Of a stretch of DNA of 64,000 nt, positions 1 to 9,876 are shown one piece after another (the stretch's first letter is position 1; every line of letters begins with the position of its first letter). The position numbers were made by a program, and so were the translations under genes. Origin of the DNA: Falsihalocynthiibacter halioticoli (GTDB taxonomy: Bacteria; Pseudomonadota; Alphaproteobacteria; Rhodobacterales; Rhodobacteraceae); assembly GCF_025802015.1 (NCBI RefSeq), contig NZ_JAOYFC010000002.1, forward strand, positions 930,001 to 994,000, read 5' to 3'. The notes under the pieces were generated by a model. That model saw only the letters and a list, made by a program, of their open reading frames with translations. It ran no database searches and was not told the origin of the DNA.

Positions 1-1224
1 CTCCGCTGGAACCGCGCCGCTCGAAAACCGCGTTTCGCGCCCTGGAGCTGGATGCCGAGGCAATAGAAACGACAACGCAAGCGAGCCGCAGGCAATAACC
101 GAAGCCGTGCCAAATACCATCGCCGGATCAACGATCCATAGCAGCCCAAGAAGTACAGGAAGGAATACCGCTGCGATGTGATTGATGGTGAACGTAACCG
201 CTGCAGAAGTCGCAATATCGGCAGGGTTTGCTATTTTTTGGAAATAGGTTTTCAAAGCCATTCGCAGCGCAAAGAGCATGTGGTCCACAATATAAAGCGC
301 CATCGCCAACCAAACGCCCCAGCCGTATACATACAGCCCAGCATAAGCAAAGAACACTAGCGCAAGCCCTGCATATTCAAACACTAGCGCTGTCCGTTCG
401 CCAAAGTGTGCGATTGCTTTGCCCGCCAACGGCGCCAGCACGATGTTAGCAATCAAGTTCACAAGGTAAAGCGCGGTGATTTCATGAACCGCAAATCCGT
501 ATTTCTCGACCATCATAAATCCGGCAAAGACCACAAAGATTTGGCGGCGCGCTCCGGCGAGAAACTCGAGCGCGTAATAAAGCCAGTACCGTCGACGCAA
601 AACAATGCTCTTGCGTTGCACGACATCGGATTCAAACTGCGGAAACGCAAAGACACAATACAGCGCGATAACCGCCGCCACACCGCCGGAGATCAGGAAA
701 ACCTCGGTGTATTGCAGGCCAAACCGCTCCCACGTCATCACAATTGCAACGTAAGCGACAAGCGTAGCGACCGAACCAACAGCCGCCAGCCAACCAAGAA
801 TTTGCGGTGCCTTGTCTTTAGGCAGCCACTGCAACTGAAGCGAATGATTGACCGTTTCAAAATAGTGAAACCCAACCGAACTGATGAACGTCACCAAAAG
901 GATGCCGCCAAGCGATGGGAAAAATCCCGTAACCGCGGTGGCCACAATAAGGAGCAACAGAGAGACCATGGCCAGAACTTGCTCACGCATAATCAGCAGA
1001 ACTGCTGCGACCCCAATTGCCAAAAATCCGGGAATTTCGCGAATTGTATGCAAAAGCCCGATATCTGCCCCGTCAAATCCAGCAACCTCAATCACAAAGT
1101 TGTTCAACAGTGCGAGCCACGTTGAGAACGCAATCGGCACCGCAATGGACGCAAGAACCAAGAGCGCAACAGGCCGCCGCCAAACTGGAAGCTGATCTAT
1201 GTCTTTGAAGGGAAACTTTTTCAT
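1..1224 (-). CDS. MFS transporter, 3' end missing (runs off left edge)
   Basis: An open frame starts at ATG 1224 (MKKFPFKDIDQLPVWRRP...) and has no stop down to base 1, so 408 residues are visible and the C-terminus lies outside the window. The protein is strongly hydrophobic, with about ten to twelve predicted membrane spans, short charged loops and a basic tail near the visible end (LLPRHPAPGRETR). This fits a major facilitator permease of the inner membrane; the substrate cannot be read from the sequence. It lies 41 bp downstream of priA on the same strand, so it may be read through from it. The fold class is fairly sure; efflux versus uptake is not. Confidence 0.75.
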   Translation of the reverse strand, partial: MKKFPFKDIDQLPVWRRPVALLVLASIAVPIAFSTWLALLNNFVIEVAGFDGADIGLLHTIREIPGFLAIGVAAVLLIMREQVLAMVSLLLLIVATAVTGFFPSLGGILLVTFISSVGFHYFETVNHSLQLQWLPKDKAPQILGWLAAVGSVATLVAYVAIVMTWERFGLQYTEVFLISGGVAAVIALYCVFAFPQFESDVVQRKSIVLRRRYWLYYALEFLAGARRQIFVVFAGFMMVEKYGFAVHEITALYLVNLIANIVLAPLAGKAIAHFGERTALVFEYAGLALVFFAYAGLYVYGWGVWLAMALYIVDHMLFALRMALKTYFQKIANPADIATSAAVTFTINHIAAVFLPVLLGLLWIVDPAMVFGTASVIACGSLALSFLLPRHPAPGRETRFSSGAVPAE

Positions 1225-1265
1225 ACGGGCGCTTTACGCTGAAACGCCGACTGACAAAAGGTAGA

Positions 1266-3554
1266 TTAGTAAAAATTCTGCGGGTCGATATCGATGGATA
1301 GCCGCAAGTTGGTTGGAATCTTGAACTGCGCCGCCCATTCAGACAGGGCTCGCTGAAGTGGCACAGACTTCTCAGCCTTAACCAACAGCCGAACCCGATG
1401 CCGTCCGCGAATGCGTGCGATTGGTGCGGGGGCCGGTCCGAAGACTTGCGCGCCAATCTTTCGTAGCGGCGCATCACGCCGTGCCATGTCCGCCCCTAAA
1501 TCAAATACAGCCTGAACATCGGGCGAAGAAAGCACGATACCGGCCATTCGCCCATAAGGCGGCACGCCAGCGGCTTGACGTTCCTGCGCTTCAGCCTGCC
1601 AAAACGCTTCTTCGTCGCCAGAGAGGATTGCCCGAATAACGGGATGTTCCGGCTGATAGGTTTGCAACAGCGCAACGCCCTTTTTCTCCGATCTGCCCGC
1701 ACGGCCAGAAACCTGCCGCATCAATTGAAAGCTCCGTTCTGCGGCACGCAAATCGCTGCCCTGCAATCCAAGATCGGCGTCGATGACTCCCACGAGCGTA
1801 AGGTTCGGAAAATTATGCCCTTTTGCCACAAGCTGCGTTCCGATGATTATATCAGCACCGCCTTCGGCAATGGATGTGATCTGTTCTTTCAACGCGCGCG
1901 CCGAACCGAACAGATCACTCGATAAAACCGCCACGCGTACATCTGGAAACAACTCGGCGACCTCCTCGGCAAGGCGTTCGACGCCGGGGCCGATGGGCGC
2001 GAGCTTGCCTTCTACTTCACAGCTTGGGCAGGCCGTTGGCATCGGTTTGGTCTCGCCGCATTGGTGGCACACAAGCCGCTTAAGGAAACGATGTTCGACC
2101 ATGCGGGCATCACATTGCTCACAACCGATCTGAACGCCGCACGCACGGCAAAGCGTGGTCGGGGCATATCCACGACGGTTTATGAACAACAAGGCCTGTT
2201 CGCCTGCATCGACTCTCGCCTTAACTGCTGCGGTAAGTGTCGGCGATATCCACCGCGCAGAGGGCAGTTGCTCGGATCGCATATCAATGGCCTTTAGATC
2301 AGGCAGCTGCGCCTCCCCGAACCGGCTTTCAAGATCAAGACGCCGGTATTTGCCTGCCTCGGCATTGGCCCAAGTTTCCAAACTTGGCGTTGCAGAGGCA
2401 AGAATAACGGTTGCCCCACAATAGGTTGCGCGCAAGACGCTCATATCTCGCGCCGAATAGAGAACGCCATCGTCTTGCTTATAAGAGGTGTCGTGCTCCT
2501 CATCGACGACAATCAAACCCAAGTCTCGAAACGGCAAGTAAAGCGCCGAGCGGGCCCCAACAACAAGTTGCGCGTTCCCCTCTCCGACCATGCGCCACAC
2601 ACGGCGGCGTTCGGTCATTGTTACGCCGGAATGCCATTCTGCAGGGCGCGCGCCGAACCTCTTTTCAACGCGCGACAGAAACTCTGCCGTAAGTGCAATC
2701 TCCGGCAACAGAACCAGCGCCTGCCGACCTTTGCGCAAGCACTCGGCGATGGCTTCCATATAGACTTCTGTTTTGCCAGAACCGGTAACGCCCTTAAGCA
2801 AGAAGGACTCATAGTCCGCCGTCGCAACGCTTTTACGCAATTCCTCGGCGGCGCTGGATTGATCCTCGGTCAACTCAACCGCGCCGAACCCGGCTTGCAA
2901 TGTAGGGAAAGGCCCATCTCGCGGCGTATCCAACTCAAGAACGGTTCCGAACTTAACAAGACCTTTAACAACAGAGGTCGAGACACCAGCCAAATTGGCA
3001 ACTTCGCCAAGCGTGAAGCCAAGCCCGCCGTATTCTTGCAAGGTTTCGATCACACGCGTCCGCGCGGGGGTCATTCGGTCTGGCACACCGTCGCCCAACC
3101 GATAAATTTTCTGCATAGATAGCGGATCAGACAAGCCCGGCGCACGCGTTGCCAGTCGAAGCATTTGAGTTAGCGGTGTGATCGTATATTCAGCGGCGCG
3201 TGTCAGGAAATCCCGCATATCCTGCCCCATCGGCGCAACATCAAGGACGCGGCTTATCTTGCGGATCTTTGAAGGATCAAACTTTCCATCGCCCTTGCCC
3301 CAGACAACTCCCAAGGTTTTACGCGGCCCCAAAGGAACCTCAACAAAGCTCCCGATAGAGCAACCACCTTCTGGCGCTTTGTAATCAAGGAATCGATCAA
3401 TCGGCTGCGTAGTGAGCACAGAAACAAGCGCGCCTTCTGGAAAATCATGGTCATTCTCTAGACCTTCCGCACTCATCCCTAACTCCGGCGATCCACCAAA
3501 GCTCAATTGCCCTGTCATATCAACACTCTGCCTTTTGGGGTTTCGACGGGGCAT
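1266..3554 (-). CDS. priA: primosomal protein N', replication-restart helicase PriA
   Basis: PriA is the superfamily 2 DNA helicase that recognises stalled forks and reloads the replisome. The 762-residue product has the N-terminal 3'-OH-binding region (VSVLTTQPIDRFLDYKAPEG), Walker A GVTGSGKTEVY near residue 256, the DEAH-like box VDEEH near 351, and paired zinc-binding cysteines near 470-510 (CRACGVQIGCEQC, CHQCGE, CPSC). The C-terminal helicase motifs include GTQLVAKGHNFPNL and QVSGRAGRS. Length is normal for the family. The first 12-20 residues (MPRRNPKRQSVD) are atypical, and ATG 3518 (MTGQLSF) is an alternative start. The gene diverges from the aldolase gene over a 53-bp gap. Confidence 0.95.
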   Translation of the reverse strand: MPRRNPKRQSVDMTGQLSFGGSPELGMSAEGLENDHDFPEGALVSVLTTQPIDRFLDYKAPEGGCSIGSFVEVPLGPRKTLGVVWGKGDGKFDPSKIRKISRVLDVAPMGQDMRDFLTRAAEYTITPLTQMLRLATRAPGLSDPLSMQKIYRLGDGVPDRMTPARTRVIETLQEYGGLGFTLGEVANLAGVSTSVVKGLVKFGTVLELDTPRDGPFPTLQAGFGAVELTEDQSSAAEELRKSVATADYESFLLKGVTGSGKTEVYMEAIAECLRKGRQALVLLPEIALTAEFLSRVEKRFGARPAEWHSGVTMTERRRVWRMVGEGNAQLVVGARSALYLPFRDLGLIVVDEEHDTSYKQDDGVLYSARDMSVLRATYCGATVILASATPSLETWANAEAGKYRRLDLESRFGEAQLPDLKAIDMRSEQLPSARWISPTLTAAVKARVDAGEQALLFINRRGYAPTTLCRACGVQIGCEQCDARMVEHRFLKRLVCHQCGETKPMPTACPSCEVEGKLAPIGPGVERLAEEVAELFPDVRVAVLSSDLFGSARALKEQITSIAEGGADIIIGTQLVAKGHNFPNLTLVGVIDADLGLQGSDLRAAERSFQLMRQVSGRAGRSEKKGVALLQTYQPEHPVIRAILSGDEEAFWQAEAQERQAAGVPPYGRMAGIVLSSPDVQAVFDLGADMARRDAPLRKIGAQVFGPAPAPIARIRGRHRVRLLVKAEKSVPLQRALSEWAAQFKIPTNLRLSIDIDPQNFY

Positions 3555-3607
3555 AACTTGAGGTAAACAGGCGCCGGATAGAGCCCAACCAAACTAGGAA
3601 CACTCTC

Positions 3608-4261
3608 ATGAAATTCTTTGTTGATACTGCGGATGTTGCCGCGATTGCCGAACTCAATGACCTCGGCATGGTGGACGGCGTAACAACCAACCCGTCCCTG
3701 ATCATGAAATCCGGCCGCGACATTATCGAAGTCACAAAAGAAATCTGCGACCTCGTCGAAGGTCCTGTTTCCGCCGAAGTTGTTGCACTCGAAGCTGACG
3801 AAATGATCGCCGAGGGTCGTAAACTGGCAGAGATCGCGGAAAACATCTGTGTCAAAGTCCCTCTGACATGGGCGGGTTTGAAAACGTGTAAGACGCTTAG
3901 CGACGCAGGCACCAAAGTCAACGTCACTCTGTGTTTCTCTGCAAACCAAGCGCTTCTCGCGGCCAAAGCTGGCGCGACATTCATTTCGCCATTCATCGGC
4001 CGCTTGGACGACATCAATGTTGACGGTCTGGACCTGATTGCCGACATTCGCACCATCTATGACAATTACGCTTTCGAGACAGAGATTCTGGCTGCCTCGA
4101 TCCGTTCCGTCAACCACATGAAAGATTGTGCGCTGATCGGTGCTGACGTCTGTACTGCACCTCCAGGCGTGATCAAAAAAATGGCTGATCACCCGCTTAC
4201 CAAATCTGGCCTTGATGCATTCATGGCAGACTGGGCAAAAACAGGTCAGAAAATCCTCTGA
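3608..4261 (+). CDS. fsa: transaldolase / fructose-6-phosphate aldolase family (TalC-FSA)
   Basis: This 217-residue class I aldolase belongs to the small TalC/FSA subfamily rather than the long TalA/TalB transaldolases. N-terminal MKFFVDTADV and VTTNPSLIMKSG match the family, and the Schiff-base lysine is K83 in CVKVPLTWAGLK. The C-terminal helix (HPLTKSGLDAFMADW) is also typical. Proteins of this group act in the cytoplasm, either moving dihydroxyacetone between sugar phosphates in the non-oxidative pentose phosphate pathway or cleaving fructose 6-phosphate; sequence alone does not decide. A clear intrinsic terminator follows directly, so the gene is probably monocistronic. Confidence 0.9.
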   Translation: MKFFVDTADVAAIAELNDLGMVDGVTTNPSLIMKSGRDIIEVTKEICDLVEGPVSAEVVALEADEMIAEGRKLAEIAENICVKVPLTWAGLKTCKTLSDAGTKVNVTLCFSANQALLAAKAGATFISPFIGRLDDINVDGLDLIADIRTIYDNYAFETEILAASIRSVNHMKDCALIGADVCTAPPGVIKKMADHPLTKSGLDAFMADWAKTGQKIL

Positions 4262-4282
4262 TCCGTCTGCAAATCTGATTTC

Positions 4283-4318
4283 AAAGCCCGTCGGTGTTTT
4301 TCTCCGGCGGGCTTTTTT
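4283..4318 (+). terminator. intrinsic terminator after the aldolase gene
   Basis: AAAGCCCGTCGG and CCGGCGGGCTTT can pair as a GC-rich stem around a T-rich loop. The stem runs into six T residues. It lies about 22 bp after the aldolase stop codon and before the DUF484-xerC unit. Confidence 0.85.
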
Positions 4319-4474
4319 GCAACTGGCGTTTGAGTACTCGCCCCTGCACATGGAGATTTTTGAGTGCATTGAACGCACCTGCATGTTAGAAAACTGCAAG
4401 TTGAGAGTAGTTTTAGCACCAATTCAGACGGAAAAATCCGCGATTTGGGCAATAAAGATGACGAGGCAGGCACG

Positions 4475-5179
4475 TTGAGCAGCGTAAAATTTCAAGAAGA
4501 ACTTCGCGAGAAAATCATCTCTGATCCTGATGTTATTCTAGAGGATCAGGATCTTATGCGCGCCCTCGTTGCCGCAAACGAACGCTCACTCGGTGACAAT
4601 ATTGTTGATCTGCGCGGGATTGCAATGGAGCGGCTTGAAACTCGGCTTGATCGCCTTGAAGACACGCACCGATCCGTCATTGCTGCCGCCTATGAAAACC
4701 TCGCAGGGACCAATCAGGTCCATCGTGCTATTCTGCGTATGTTGGACCCTACAGATTTTGAGAGCTTCCTGAAAGAACTTGGCGGCGAAGTTGCGCAAAT
4801 CCTGCGTGTTGACAGCGTGCGCCTTGTTCTGGAAAGCACCGAAAACGGTGATGACCCGCTGGTGAAACGCCTTGGCGCAGTTCTGACAGTCGCGGATCCC
4901 GGTTTCGTTGATGGCTACTTGAGCCAAGGTCGGAATGTGCCAGTGCGCCCTGTTACCCTTCGTCAAATTCATCCGAACAATGACCACATCTATGGCGAAG
5001 CCGCCGGTTATATTCGATCCGAAGCGGCGCTTAAGCTCGACCTTGGGCAAAATCGCCTACCTGGCTTGCTACTCTTGGGAGCAGAAGACCCGCATATGTT
5101 CAAGGCGGACCAAGGAACGGATTTGCTTGGTTTCTTTGGCGGCGTCTTTGAACGGATCATGCGCCGCTGGTTGTCGTGA
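4475..5179 (+). CDS. DUF484 family protein (YigA-like, GAF-fold)
   Basis: The product matches the DUF484 family, which has a GAF-like fold. It has an N-terminal coiled-coil-like helix (DPDVILEDQDLMRALVAAN, DLRGIAMERLETRLDRLED) followed by the globular domain and a conserved end (GTDLLGFFGGVFERIMRRWLS). The molecular role is not established. The stop codon overlaps the GTG of xerC, and DUF484 (yigA) also precedes xerC in E. coli, which suggests a functional link to chromosome-dimer resolution or simple co-expression. No ATG lies near the conserved N-terminus. TTG 4475 is chosen because GAGG and AGG lie 4-8 nt upstream; TTG 4445 is an alternative that adds ten residues. Confidence 0.8.
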   Translation: MSSVKFQEELREKIISDPDVILEDQDLMRALVAANERSLGDNIVDLRGIAMERLETRLDRLEDTHRSVIAAAYENLAGTNQVHRAILRMLDPTDFESFLKELGGEVAQILRVDSVRLVLESTENGDDPLVKRLGAVLTVADPGFVDGYLSQGRNVPVRPVTLRQIHPNNDHIYGEAAGYIRSEAALKLDLGQNRLPGLLLLGAEDPHMFKADQGTDLLGFFGGVFERIMRRWLS

Positions 5180-6096
5180 GCGCAATTCCCCCAGCCGCCA
5201 GTGCACTGCTGGACGACTGGCTCGCAAATAAGCGTGCACTGCAAGCCGTCGCTGACAATACGATTACAGCCTACCAAACCGATCTATTGGCGTTCCTCTC
5301 GTTCATGTCCACGCGTTTTGACGGCAGCCTTGGGACATCTGCGCTCAAGCGCCTGACCTTGCAAGATATGCGTGCGTGGCTCGCGCATGAACGCAGTCGC
5401 GGTATTTCGCCAAGGTCGCTTGCACGCGAACTCTCTGCTGTCAAAAGTTTCTATAACTGGTTTTCTGAACGAGAAGGTTTTGACGCGACTCCTGTTCTTT
5501 CGACACGTGCACCAAAGTTTCACAAAAAACTTCCGCGCCCCGTCGACATTCCGGCAGCGCGTGCAATTATCGAATGCGTAGAGTTACAATCCACAAAGCA
5601 ATGGGTTGGCCTTCGTGACGTTGCCTTGGTTACGTTACTATACGGCTGCGGACTGAGGATATCGGAAGCTTTGGCGCTAACAGGCGATATGGCCGACATG
5701 CCCGCAACGTTGCGCATTATCGGCAAGGGCAACAAAGAACGTATCGTGCCTGTGTTACCTACAACACAACATGCGATTGCGAATTACGCCAAAGCCTGTC
5801 CCTACGAGCTTTCCGCCAAAACACCACTTTTCTATGCTGTCCGTGGCGGACCGCTCAAGGCCCGTACGGTTCAAGACACGATGGCAAAAACCCGCATGCA
5901 GCTCGGCCTACCCTCCAGTGTAACGCCCCATGCGCTTCGTCATTCCTTTGCCACGCATCTTCTTTCGGCGGGTGGCGATCTACGCAGCATTCAAGAGCTG
6001 CTTGGGCATGCTTCTCTGTCCACAACCCAGAACTATACCGCCGTCGATACAGCTCGGCTCATGCAGGTCTATGAAAAAACTCATCCCCGCGCCTAA
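5176..6096 (+). CDS. xerC: tyrosine recombinase XerC
   Basis: XerC works with XerD at the dif site to resolve chromosome dimers at division. The 306-residue protein has the N-terminal SAM-like core-binding domain (about residues 8-100) and the catalytic domain with all key residues: Arg in GLRISEAL, Lys in GKGNKER, the HxxR box HALRHSFATHLL, His in LLGHASLSTTQ and the nucleophile Tyr in NYTAVDT. Length and end are typical for XerC rather than for an integrase from a mobile element. The GTG start overlaps the DUF484 stop by 4 bp, indicating translational coupling. No integrase-like island surrounds it, so a housekeeping role is most likely. Confidence 0.92.
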   Translation: MSAIPPAASALLDDWLANKRALQAVADNTITAYQTDLLAFLSFMSTRFDGSLGTSALKRLTLQDMRAWLAHERSRGISPRSLARELSAVKSFYNWFSEREGFDATPVLSTRAPKFHKKLPRPVDIPAARAIIECVELQSTKQWVGLRDVALVTLLYGCGLRISEALALTGDMADMPATLRIIGKGNKERIVPVLPTTQHAIANYAKACPYELSAKTPLFYAVRGGPLKARTVQDTMAKTRMQLGLPSSVTPHALRHSFATHLLSAGGDLRSIQELLGHASLSTTQNYTAVDTARLMQVYEKTHPRA

Positions 6097-6135
6097 GCTG
6101 ATTGCACTGAAGCACTAATTCAGCCATCAAAGCGT

Positions 6136-6831
6136 ATGACCAAAGAACACAAAGCTTATTTCGTCCATCTCTTTACCGCGACCGGCGCAGTTTTTGCGAT
6201 GCTCGCGCTTCTCTCGGCGGTTGAGCAGGCATGGAGCGTTATGTTCCTGTGGCTTGTTGTGGCGTTCTTCGTCGATGGTATCGACGGACCGCTCGCGCGT
6301 CATTTTGATGTAAAATCCAATGCGCCACAAATCGATGGTGTGTTGCTCGACCTGATCATCGACTATCTGACATATGTGTTCATTCCGGCCTATGCGCTAT
6401 TCAAGTCAGGCCTATTACCTGGTTGGACTGGATGGATTGCCATCATCGTGATCACCTTCGCCAGCGCGCTTTACTTTGCCGATACACGCATGAAAACACA
6501 GGATAATTCTTTCCTCGGATTTCCCGGGTGCTGGAATATGGTTGTTATCGTGTACTTCGCACTTCAGCCGAATTTCTGGATTATGCTGGCTGGGGTCGTC
6601 CTTCTCGCTCTTGCGATGTTTGCGCCGCTCAAGTTCATTCATCCTGTTCGCACAGAACGCTGGCGCACCCTCTCGCTGCCCATCGCACTTGCTTGGACCT
6701 TTTTTGCGGGCTGGGCCGCGTGGGTCGATTTCGACTCCCAGAGCTGGGCCCATTGGGGGCTTGGGCTTACGACCTTGTACCTGCTGTTTGCAGGCATCGC
6801 GCAGCAAATCATACCCGTCCGCGCAAAATAA
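6136..6831 (+). CDS. pcs: phosphatidylcholine synthase
   Basis: Pcs condenses choline directly with CDP-diacylglycerol to give phosphatidylcholine and CMP in the inner membrane (EC 2.7.8.24). The 231-residue membrane protein carries the CDP-alcohol phosphotransferase motif in its Pcs form: D47-x2-D50-G51-x2-A54-R55, twelve residues, then G68-x3-D72-x3-D76. Eight or so hydrophobic segments follow, which matches the family. It starts 39 bp after xerC on the same strand and converges on ileS, with a shared terminator between. Other CDP-alcohol transferases have a shorter AR-to-G spacing, so the assignment is firm. Confidence 0.93.
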   Translation: MTKEHKAYFVHLFTATGAVFAMLALLSAVEQAWSVMFLWLVVAFFVDGIDGPLARHFDVKSNAPQIDGVLLDLIIDYLTYVFIPAYALFKSGLLPGWTGWIAIIVITFASALYFADTRMKTQDNSFLGFPGCWNMVVIVYFALQPNFWIMLAGVVLLALAMFAPLKFIHPVRTERWRTLSLPIALAWTFFAGWAAWVDFDSQSWAHWGLGLTTLYLLFAGIAQQIIPVRAK

Positions 6832-6860
6832 AAAGGGCGGCGCGAAGACCGCACCGCCCC
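6829..6860 (-). terminator. intrinsic terminator of ileS
   Basis: Read on the minus strand, GGGCGGTGCG, a five-base loop and CGCGCCGCCC form a stem that runs into TTTTTATTTT. The element sits between the convergent ends of ileS and pcs. It is best placed to stop ileS transcription. Confidence 0.8.
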
Positions 6861-6882
6861 AATTAAACCTCTTGCAAATAGC

Positions 6883-9813
6883 CTATTCGCTCAGCGCCTC
6901 ATCACAACGGCCACAAACGCCTTCGTGTTTATGCTGCCCAACCTCTGGCAAAACCTTCCAGCAACGCTGACATTTCTCGCCCTCGGCGGGCTCAAATACA
7001 ACGCCAATGCCTTCGATTTCCGGCAGGCGGAACGCTTCTGCGGGGATAGGATCGCCCGAAAGCTGAACCGAAGATGTGATGCAGATGTCATCGAACGGCA
7101 GGGATTTGAGCGCAGCCAGAACCGCTTCGTCGCGCACATGCACAACTGGCCCTGCTTCAAGGCTCGCACCGATAACCTTTTCCTGACGCTGGATTTCAAG
7201 CGCTGCCGTCACGACACGGCGGGCTTTGCGCACGCCTTCCCATTTCGCGGCCAGCGGCTCGTTAAGCCAATCGGCAGGCGTATCTGGGAAATCTGTAAGG
7301 TGAACCGAGCTATCGTCATCGCCGTAACGCTCAAGCCAAACTTCTTCCATTGTGAAGATCAGGATCGGGGCCAACCACGTCGTTATGCGATGGTACAGGA
7401 TATCAAGTACTGTACGTGCCGCACGGCGTTGTAGCGTGTTACCGTCACAGTAGAGTGCGTCTTTGCGAATATCGAAATAGAACGCCGACAGGTCCAAAGT
7501 CGCAAAGTTGAACACCGATTGGAACACACCTTGGAAATCAAAGGCGGCATAGCCTTTGCGCACAGTGTGATCCAGCTCTGCCAAACGATGCAGAACCAAG
7601 CGCTCAAGCTCTGGCATATCCTCGGGTGCAACACGTTCGTCCTCACTGAACTCTGCGAGCGAGCCAAGCATAAACCGCATTGTATTCCGCAAACGGCGGT
7701 AGCTATCGGCCACGCCTTTGAGGATTTCAGGGCCAATCCGCTGGTCAGATGTGTAATCCGTTTGAGCAACCCAAAGGCGCAAGATATCAGCGCCGTATTG
7801 CTGGATAACCTTCTCTGGCACGATGGTGTTGCCGATGGACTTGGACATCTTCATGCCCTTTTCATCGAGCGTCATGCCATGGGTTACAACGTTGCGATAG
7901 GGCGCGCGGCCATTGGTGCCACAGCTTTGTAGCAGCGAGCTATGGAACCAGCCGCGGTGCTGGTCGGTGCCTTCCATGTAGACATCGGCGATACCGTCGT
8001 CGGAGCCGTCTTCACGATCGCGCAGAACAAAACTATGGGTCGAGCCAGAGTCAAACCAAACATCGAGAATATCGAAGACCTGCTCATAGTCCGCAGGGTC
8101 CACGATCCCGCTGAGGAAACGCTCTTTCGCACCCTCGGCATACCATGCATCCGCACCCTCGGCCTCGATCGCTTCAACGATCCGCGCGTTGATCTCTTCG
8201 TTGCGCAGAAGGAAATCCGCATCGGTCGGCAATGCGCCAACTTTGGTAAAGCATGTTAGCGGAACGCCCCACGCACGCTGGCGCGACAAGACCCAATCCG
8301 GACGGCTTTCCATCATCGAATAAAGGCGGTTGCGGCCCGATTGTGGCGTCCACTTTACGTTGTCGATTGCGGTCAGCGCGCGCTCGCGGATGGTCTTACC
8401 AAAGGTGTCTTTGCCATCACCAATTTCGCGGTCAATCGCGGCAAACCACTGTGGCGTGTTGCGGAAGATGATCGGCGCTTTGGACCGCCAAGAATGCGGG
8501 TAACTGTGCGTTACACGGCCACGCGCGATGATGCCACCAGCCTCAACCAGTTTGGCAATCACAGCATTGTTGGCTTTGCCCTCTTTGCCCTTACGGTCAA
8601 AGACCTGAAGCCCGGCAAAGAATGGAACATGTGGCAAGAACTCGGATTCTTCGCCCACGTTGTGAGTCATCCGGTCTAGCCAGTTGCGCTTTACGAAAGC
8701 CTCGTAGTCGTCGGCACCGTGGCTTGGCGCGGTGTGCACGAAACCGGTACCGGCGTCATCGGTTACGTGATCGCCATCGATGAGCGGCACTTCGTAATCC
8801 CAGAAGCCATCAGCACCGTCGAGACCCGCGAAGGGGTGCGCACAAACCGCTCCCTCAAGCTCAGACGCAGCAACATCAGAAACGCGGGTAAACTCTGTGA
8901 CACGGGATTTGCCGAGCGTATCTTCGGCGAGTGTATCGGCTAGAACGTAAAGATCGCCTGGTGCAGTCCAGCTTTCTTCTTCAGTCGTCGCGACGCGGTA
9001 AAGACCGTAGGAAATGCCTTTGTTGTAAGCAACGGCCTTGTTCGAAGGGATGGTCCACGGAGTCGTTGTCCAGATGACAACCCGCGCGTCCTTCAGCGCT
9101 TCAGAACCAGAAACAACCTTAAACGGCACCCAGATCGTGTGGCTCTTGTGATCGTGGTATTCGATTTCTGCTTCGGCCAGTGCGGTTTTTTCAACTGGCG
9201 ACCACATCACGGGCTTGGAGCCTTGATACAGCGTGCCGTTCATCAAGAACTTCATGAAGTCTTCGGCGATCACGCGCTCGGCGTGGAAGTCCATTGTCAG
9301 GTACGGGTTTTCCCAGTTGCCCGTCACGCCAATGCGCTTGAATTCCTCGCGCTGCACGTCAACCCAACCTTGGGCAAACTTACGGCACTCCGCTCGGAAG
9401 TCGTTGATTGGCACGTCGTCTTTGTTTTTACCCTTTTGGCGGTATTTCTCTTCGATCTTCCATTCAATCGGAAGGCCGTGGCAATCCCACCCCGGAATGT
9501 AGCGGGCATCAAATCCCATCATCTGATGGCTGCGGACGATGATGTCTTTGATCGTTTTGTTCAGCGCGTGTCCGATATGGAGGTGCCCGTTCGCATAGGG
9601 CGGGCCGTCATGCAGCGTGAAAACCTTGCGCTCGGCATCAGTGCCTTTCTTGGCGGCGGCCTCTTCGCGAAGGCGGTCATAAACGCCGATCTTTGCCCAG
9701 CGGTCAAGCCAGCCGGGTTCGCGCTTAGGAAGCCCTGCCCGCATCGGAAAATCGGTTTTCGGCAGGTTCAGAGTGGATTTATAGTCGGGTGTTTCGGTCG
9801 TGTCGGCGCACAT
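6883..9813 (-). CDS. ileS: isoleucyl-tRNA synthetase
   Basis: IleS charges tRNA-Ile and edits misactivated valine. The 976-residue class I enzyme has the HIGH box (PPYANGHLHIGHAL, near residue 79), the KMSKS loop (MKMSKSIGN, near 656), the CP1 editing domain between them, and a C-terminal zinc knuckle (CQRCWKVLPE ... VCGRCDEAL). The short zinc-bearing form is the usual bacterial type. The start at 9813 has AAGGA eight nt upstream. The 5' leader (about 130 nt) holds a 16-codon Ile-rich frame and a strong hairpin, so the gene is probably controlled by isoleucyl-tRNA supply; those elements are listed separately. Confidence 0.96.
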   Translation of the reverse strand: MCADTTETPDYKSTLNLPKTDFPMRAGLPKREPGWLDRWAKIGVYDRLREEAAAKKGTDAERKVFTLHDGPPYANGHLHIGHALNKTIKDIIVRSHQMMGFDARYIPGWDCHGLPIEWKIEEKYRQKGKNKDDVPINDFRAECRKFAQGWVDVQREEFKRIGVTGNWENPYLTMDFHAERVIAEDFMKFLMNGTLYQGSKPVMWSPVEKTALAEAEIEYHDHKSHTIWVPFKVVSGSEALKDARVVIWTTTPWTIPSNKAVAYNKGISYGLYRVATTEEESWTAPGDLYVLADTLAEDTLGKSRVTEFTRVSDVAASELEGAVCAHPFAGLDGADGFWDYEVPLIDGDHVTDDAGTGFVHTAPSHGADDYEAFVKRNWLDRMTHNVGEESEFLPHVPFFAGLQVFDRKGKEGKANNAVIAKLVEAGGIIARGRVTHSYPHSWRSKAPIIFRNTPQWFAAIDREIGDGKDTFGKTIRERALTAIDNVKWTPQSGRNRLYSMMESRPDWVLSRQRAWGVPLTCFTKVGALPTDADFLLRNEEINARIVEAIEAEGADAWYAEGAKERFLSGIVDPADYEQVFDILDVWFDSGSTHSFVLRDREDGSDDGIADVYMEGTDQHRGWFHSSLLQSCGTNGRAPYRNVVTHGMTLDEKGMKMSKSIGNTIVPEKVIQQYGADILRLWVAQTDYTSDQRIGPEILKGVADSYRRLRNTMRFMLGSLAEFSEDERVAPEDMPELERLVLHRLAELDHTVRKGYAAFDFQGVFQSVFNFATLDLSAFYFDIRKDALYCDGNTLQRRAARTVLDILYHRITTWLAPILIFTMEEVWLERYGDDDSSVHLTDFPDTPADWLNEPLAAKWEGVRKARRVVTAALEIQRQEKVIGASLEAGPVVHVRDEAVLAALKSLPFDDICITSSVQLSGDPIPAEAFRLPEIEGIGVVFEPAEGEKCQRCWKVLPEVGQHKHEGVCGRCDEALSE

Positions 9814-9876
9814 GGATGTGGTCCTTAAACGGTATTCATTTTCGGCGAAGGGCGGCGCGCATGGCTTACGCCTTTT

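Noticed and set aside
3515..4399. A long minus-strand open frame opposite the aldolase gene
   Set aside because: It lies antisense to a clear TalC/FSA gene and its translation shows no family features.
5176..6096. Integrase of a genomic island
   Set aside because: The tyrosine recombinase is next to a DUF484 gene, as xerC is in other proteobacteria, with no cargo or att repeats.
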